A program made the translations under genes and the position numbers. A stretch of DNA of 64,000 nt, taken from assembly GCF_028583425.1 (NCBI RefSeq), contig NC_072791.1, positions 194,470,311-194,534,310 of the forward strand. Direction: 5' to 3'. The notes under the pieces are model-generated. The model did no database searches. It worked only from the letters and a program-made list of their open reading frames with translations, and was not told the origin of the DNA. Shown here piece by piece: positions 60,425-64,000 of the stretch. Positions within the stretch are counted from its first letter, which is position 1. Each line of letters starts with the position of its first letter. The stretch comes from Eublepharis macularius. Its lineage: Eukaryota > Chordata > Lepidosauria > Squamata > Eublepharidae.

Positions 60425-60661
60425 AGATTGGTAAAGAAAACAATTGCAAAGTTTCATCATTGTCCCAACAATAATAGCAGGCGGCGGGGGGGGGGGGGGC
60501 TGAGTAGCCAGCAGAGGTAGTGGAGGGCAGTGAAAGAATCCTTCCTCTCCACAGCGATCCTAAGTGGCTCTGTCTTTCAAAACGACAGTTCCCAGATAAA
60601 ATTGCATCATTTGACACATTGAAGAAAACATGTCCGGCATCACACTCAGCTTGGCCCTCAG

Positions 60662-60970
60662 GTCCTCTGGAATATGAGGCGGGATTTGGCAGAGGCAATA
60701 GTCAGGAACTACATCTCAGAGCCCTCTGAGTTGCATACCACCTGCCCTCTGAGTTACTGGGCCAAGAAAGAGGTGGTTTGGCCAGACTTCTTTGTCGAGG
60801 CTCAGAGGCTCCTCTCATGCCCTCTGACAAGCGTGCAGGGCAAGCATGTCTTCTCCCCTACTGTCAACACTGCCAGTCCACATCACACTCGCCTGCTCCC
60901 CTGGAGAGTTGAACAGTTGGTCTTCCTGAAGCTCAACTTGCCACTCTTCAGTTTCCCATCTCTGGACTGA
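60662..60970 (+). pseudogene. hAT transposase C-terminal dimerisation domain, 3' part of the split element
   Basis: The frame 60674-60970 reads DLAEAIVRNYISEP, then CPLSYWAKKEVVWPDFF, RLLSCPLTSVQGKHVFSP, SPHHTRLLPWRVEQLVFLKL and NLPLFSF, ending in TGA. This is the hAT C-terminal dimerisation domain (consensus P-x-x-W-W ... L-x-x-P-x-x-S-x-x-x-E-R-x-F-S ... N-x-x-L-x-F-L-x-x-N). SER is replaced by QGK. It belongs with the 57664-58518 half. Confidence 0.85.
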
Positions 60971-61199
60971 GTGGAGTGAAGTGAGCACATTCTTGGGCCT
61001 GCATTCCCTCCCCATCGGGGTTGGGGAGATGGAGAAAAGTGCTGTCCCCAAAACTTAAAACATAGGTAGGAAACCAGCAGGACATTTTATCCAGTTGGCA
61101 CACTATACAAAATCCACACTTCCATACACATTAAAAAAAAAAACCAAAAAACAGGCCAGCTGTTGTGTTGTTCTTGTGTCAACTTCCTTCTTTACAGGG

Positions 61200-62960
61200 G
61201 TGAAGGGGAACAGGAGGGCCAGTGATGAAGGGCAGCTACTGCAGCTTCGTCTCAAGGCTCCTCTGGGCCAGTGAGTGACAGGACAGGCTGTGCTGCAGGC
61301 TGTAGAGAGAGGAGAACTTGGGCCACCCCCTCTTTCTTCCTTTCTGAGGCCTTCCTTGGAAGAGGGATCTTATACCAGCTCGCTGTGTGCTTTCCTGCCT
61401 GCTGTTGCCAGGTTGGTGGTTCTGCTGCTGCTGAGCAGGTGATGGTACTTGGTTCTGTTCTGCTGTATTGCCACATTGGCCCTGGGTTCTCCCTGGCTTC
61501 TGTGAGTGACACTGGTTCTGTCAGACTTGCAACAATGCCCCTTGCTCCGCTTTGCTTCTGCTGAGATTCTCTGGTTTGACACTGGTTCTGTTTGCTGGTT
61601 CAGCTTGCATTGGGACAGGTGGCTGCCCCGTGTGTTTGGTTAAGGTTTCTTTGCCCTGGAAAGTCTTAGAATCCCACCCCCTCCATCGGAAAGCATGGAG
61701 AGTGGCAGAGGGCCGCTCTACTCTTCTTGAAACTTGGGGGCGGGCATTGTTACCAGAACTGCTATTTTATGGGGCAATTAGCTGCAGTCTGGGTTTAATT
61801 GTTGCAGATCTTAACCAGCTATACCAGAGTCCCTCTTCCAGATTACTCGTGCAATAAAGAGGCAAGACTAATAAAAACGTGTTTTTACTAATAGTGTTGC
61901 GTATGCCTACAATAACACACACATGCAAGGTACATACAAGAACTAGGAAATAAAGAGTAGGAAAAATAGAGCCGTTTGCATTAGCAGGAGAACCCACTTG
62001 AGATCGATGGAACTGGGCGATACGCACCTGGTCACGGCGAGGAATAAAGATGTAGCAGCGAAGTGTGGTGATATCTAATGCCTGCACTAGACACACAGAG
62101 TGACTGTTGAGGTTCAGGATAGGAATGGCACACGCACCTCATGGCAGGGGAAGCCTGCTTAAATACCCCAAAACGTACCCTGAGGCTAGTGCCTTCCATG
62201 TGGTTCTCAAAAGGGGAACAAAGGCTTAATGGGTCTACAACTATCCCTAATGGGCCACTAGTGTCTAATTGTGTGATAGTGACACCTCGGGAAGAGGGGA
62301 CAAAGGAGGGGAGGGGAGTGCCAGGTGGGTTGATTGAATCTTGTAAGGAAGCTGGAGTTGTCTTGATGGCATCAGCTCTGGAATGCAGTGCCTGCATTGA
62401 GATGCGTCCATTAGATGTTCCAGACAGCCAGCATGTAGCTTCCATTCCGGGGCAGCTTCCAAGATATGCATAGCAGGGCGAGGCTGGCCGCTGCGGATGT
62501 GACCGGCACGCTTTCACAAAATGGCAGCCTTGGAGTAAACTGTTCAAGCTGGCTCTTTACTGCTTGGGAACATGGCTTCTTCCTTGGCATGGCTTGGGCT
62601 TGCTAGCAGGCTGCCCAGTGCTGAGGGCAGACCCAGTGACCGTCCTGCAAGGGGCTCCCCACAGAAACTGACCAGGGGGTGCCTGGCCAGGCTCGTGGAG
62701 ATTCCCTCCAGCTGGCACTGTGCGTCTGGCAGCATGGCTCTGGGCCCAGGTGAGGCAGGTGCCCAAGGAGGCAGGAAACAGGCATAGATGGCACATTCCA
62801 TTGCAGCAGAGAGAGCAGGGAACAGGCATGGGCAATGCTGCCCCAAAACAGAGTCTTTGATGAATCCTTAAACAGCAATGCAGGAAACTGACACAGTTCA
62901 CGGCAGGCCCCATAACAGGAGGAGGGGGGTCCCTGGCAACAGCATGGCCTAGGTCAGTGA
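61200..62960. other. GC-richer block of unknown origin
   Basis: The composition differs from its AT-rich surroundings. It contains tandem-like CACTGGTTCTGT words (61509-61590), AATAAA at 61853, and a 171-codon minus-strand frame (62032-62547) with no recognised domain. An LTR retroelement remnant is possible, but no LTR ends, primer site or pol motif were seen. Confidence 0.35.
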
Positions 62961-63186
62961 CAATGCTTCCCATTTACTTTTAATGATTAAGAAAGCAGTC
63001 CTGGTTCCAAGTAAGCTTTATTTCAAGTACAGACATTAAATGTACAGCAATACAGGCATCAGGTACAGAGTACGGAAGTGAACTTAAGGCCAAGACCAAC
63101 ATGTCAGGAAACATCTATGATCAGTAACTTTCACAGTGTTTTTAAAAGCTAACAAGCAGCAGGGAGGGTTACTGGGGGAGAGACAA

Positions 63187-63370
63187 AATAGCAAAGAGTC
63201 CAGTCGCACCTTTAAGACTAACCAACTTTATTGTAGCATAAGCTTTCGAGAGCCACAGCTCTCTTCGTCAGATGCATGGAGGGTATGAAGAAACTGGCCA
63301 GAGAAACATAGGTGGTGAGGGGAGGGGGCAGAGGGTGCAGGGAGTAAAGGTCATCTAAATGTAAATGAGT
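63187..63370 (-). mobile_element. Penelope-like retroelement tail with hammerhead-like core
   Basis: Minus strand: CATGCATCTGACGAAGAGAG, TGTGGCTCTCGAAAGCTTAT, then GTTGGTTAGTCTTAAAGGTG and GACTGGACTCTTTGC. The same tail, in part, is at 50600-50720. Confidence 0.6.
63234..63271 (-). ncRNA. Hammerhead-ribozyme-like motif
   Basis: CTGACGA, one unpaired A, stem II GAGAGC/GCTCTC closing loop TGTG, GAAA, a short stem III GC/GC (extended by A-T) with loop TTAT, then TA where cleavage would be expected. Stem I pairing is not evident and the extra A departs from the canonical core, so activity is uncertain. Confidence 0.35.
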
Positions 63371-64000
63371 TGTTGGGGGAGAGACAGAACACTTCACCCT
63401 TCCTCCTACACCTCTTCTGCAATTTTAAACACCCCTCTAAAAGTTGCAATTAGTTTTGCATGAGGGATAAGATCATTACAAGGGCCCAAGTTCCCTTTTT
63501 TCTGAAAGAGCAGCTAATTGCAGCTTTGAGAGGGCATTTTAAAGTGTGGAACTGATGTGTGAAGAATCATCTTGCCTACCAAGTCTTCCCTGATCTCCAA
63601 AACATCCCCCAGTGCCCAATAACAGGTATTTTTAAAATCAAAAAGCAGGAAAGATCCTAATCCTGGATCTTTCAGATCATGTTCTGTTTTGTGCTTAATT
63701 TCTGCATTTTTGTTCAGCGTAAAATTATCACCACCCACCCTCACTATTATACCCTTCTCTGTAGCATGAAAAAATAGCACCAAGCTAGTTTGTGGCACCA
63801 GAAGGTCTATTAGGAGGGCAAGATCAAGAGAGAGAGAATGACAGAGAGAGCGTGAGAACACAGCAAAGGCCAAGCAAGCTTTCTTCTCCCAAGCTTCTTA
63901 GTTATGTAATGTATGGAAATAAATCACAAACAAGAGATACGGAGTGTCTCTCTGGAGCCCCTGTCCCTGCCACCTTTAAAAAATGTTTTAACAGCAAAGC
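63371..64000. other. Unassigned intronic DNA
   Basis: A 119-codon minus-strand frame at 63514-63873 shows no recognised domain. Nothing else was identified up to the window edge. Confidence 0.4.

Larger units (their letters stand above)
58520..60658. mobile_element. Palindromic element inserted in the hAT transposase, itself carrying nested insertions
   Basis: The outer arms 58520-58676 and 60424-60658 are imperfect inverted repeats. The left arm has CAAGCTAAACATACC, ACATGTTTTTTAACC, TTTTACCTGGGAACTGTAG and AACTTTGCAATTG; the right arm has the reverse of each. Between the arms lie two or three further fold-back elements and a SINE. The right arm contains a poly-G tract (about 60486-60500). 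Confidence 0.75.
48549..64000 (-). other. Probable 3' part of a large upstream GRB14 intron
   Basis: The exon at 48427-48548 needs an upstream exon ending in phase 1. No sequence resembling the rest of the RA domain or the N-terminus was found to the right edge, so this region is read as intron. Everything recognisable in it is mobile DNA. An undetected short exon cannot be excluded. Confidence 0.6.

Noticed and set aside
62557..62973. 138-codon minus-strand frame
   Set aside because: One of four overlapping frames in GC-rich DNA, where stops are rare. No recognised domain.
1..64000. CRISPR array, operon, prophage or bacterial island
   Set aside because: There are no regularly spaced direct repeats with unique spacers, no ribosome binding sites and no prokaryotic gene density. 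The window is vertebrate nuclear DNA.

Overview
This window is nuclear DNA from a squamate reptile, most likely a lizard; a gecko-type lineage is possible but unproven. The evidence is a vertebrate gene split into short exons, large AT-rich introns, and repeat families typical of squamates. The repeats include tRNA-derived SINEs with (GTT)n or (TTTACC)n tails, 5S-rRNA-derived SINEs, L2/CR1-type LINE fragments, Penelope-like retroelement tails and many palindromic hAT-type MITEs. There is no prokaryotic, organellar or viral gene content.

The one protein-coding gene I can support is the 3' two thirds of GRB14 (growth factor receptor-bound protein 14), on the minus strand from 48548 (first exon seen) to the stop codon at 27671-27673. 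Eleven exons with matching phases encode 374 residues: the end of the RA domain, the PH domain, the BPS insulin-receptor-inhibitory region and the SH2 domain. All acceptors end in AG. Ten junctions show GT donors, except that the first intron seen uses a GC donor. The N-terminal exons lie beyond the right edge or were not detected in the last 15.4 kb.

Layout: 1-27.4 kb is gene-free AT-rich DNA downstream of GRB14. It carries scattered MITEs and SINEs, a degenerate L2 LINE (14.0-15.0 kb), a promoter-like box cluster (13.6-13.7 kb), a 260-bp Penelope-like fold-back with a 12-bp target duplication and a hammerhead-like core (23.75-24.01 kb), and AT-rich stretches that look like candidate conserved non-coding elements. 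From 27.4 to 48.5 kb lie the GRB14 exons, with introns full of repeats, including a 5'-inverted LINE at 45.9-46.7 kb. From 48.5 to 64 kb is probably a large GRB14 intron. It holds SINEs, an L2 LINE with RT motifs (54.9-56.3 kb), a decayed hAT transposase split by a nest of palindromic elements (57.7-61.0 kb), a GC-richer block of unknown origin (61.2-62.95 kb), and another Penelope-like tail with a hammerhead-like core (63.2 kb).

I found no previously undescribed multi-gene system. The points most worth following up are the GC-AG intron in GRB14, the ribozyme-like retroelement tails, the nested hAT/fold-back complex, the inverted-dimer MITE with perfect 8-bp target duplications, and the LINE whose 5' junction forms a perfect 41-bp hairpin.
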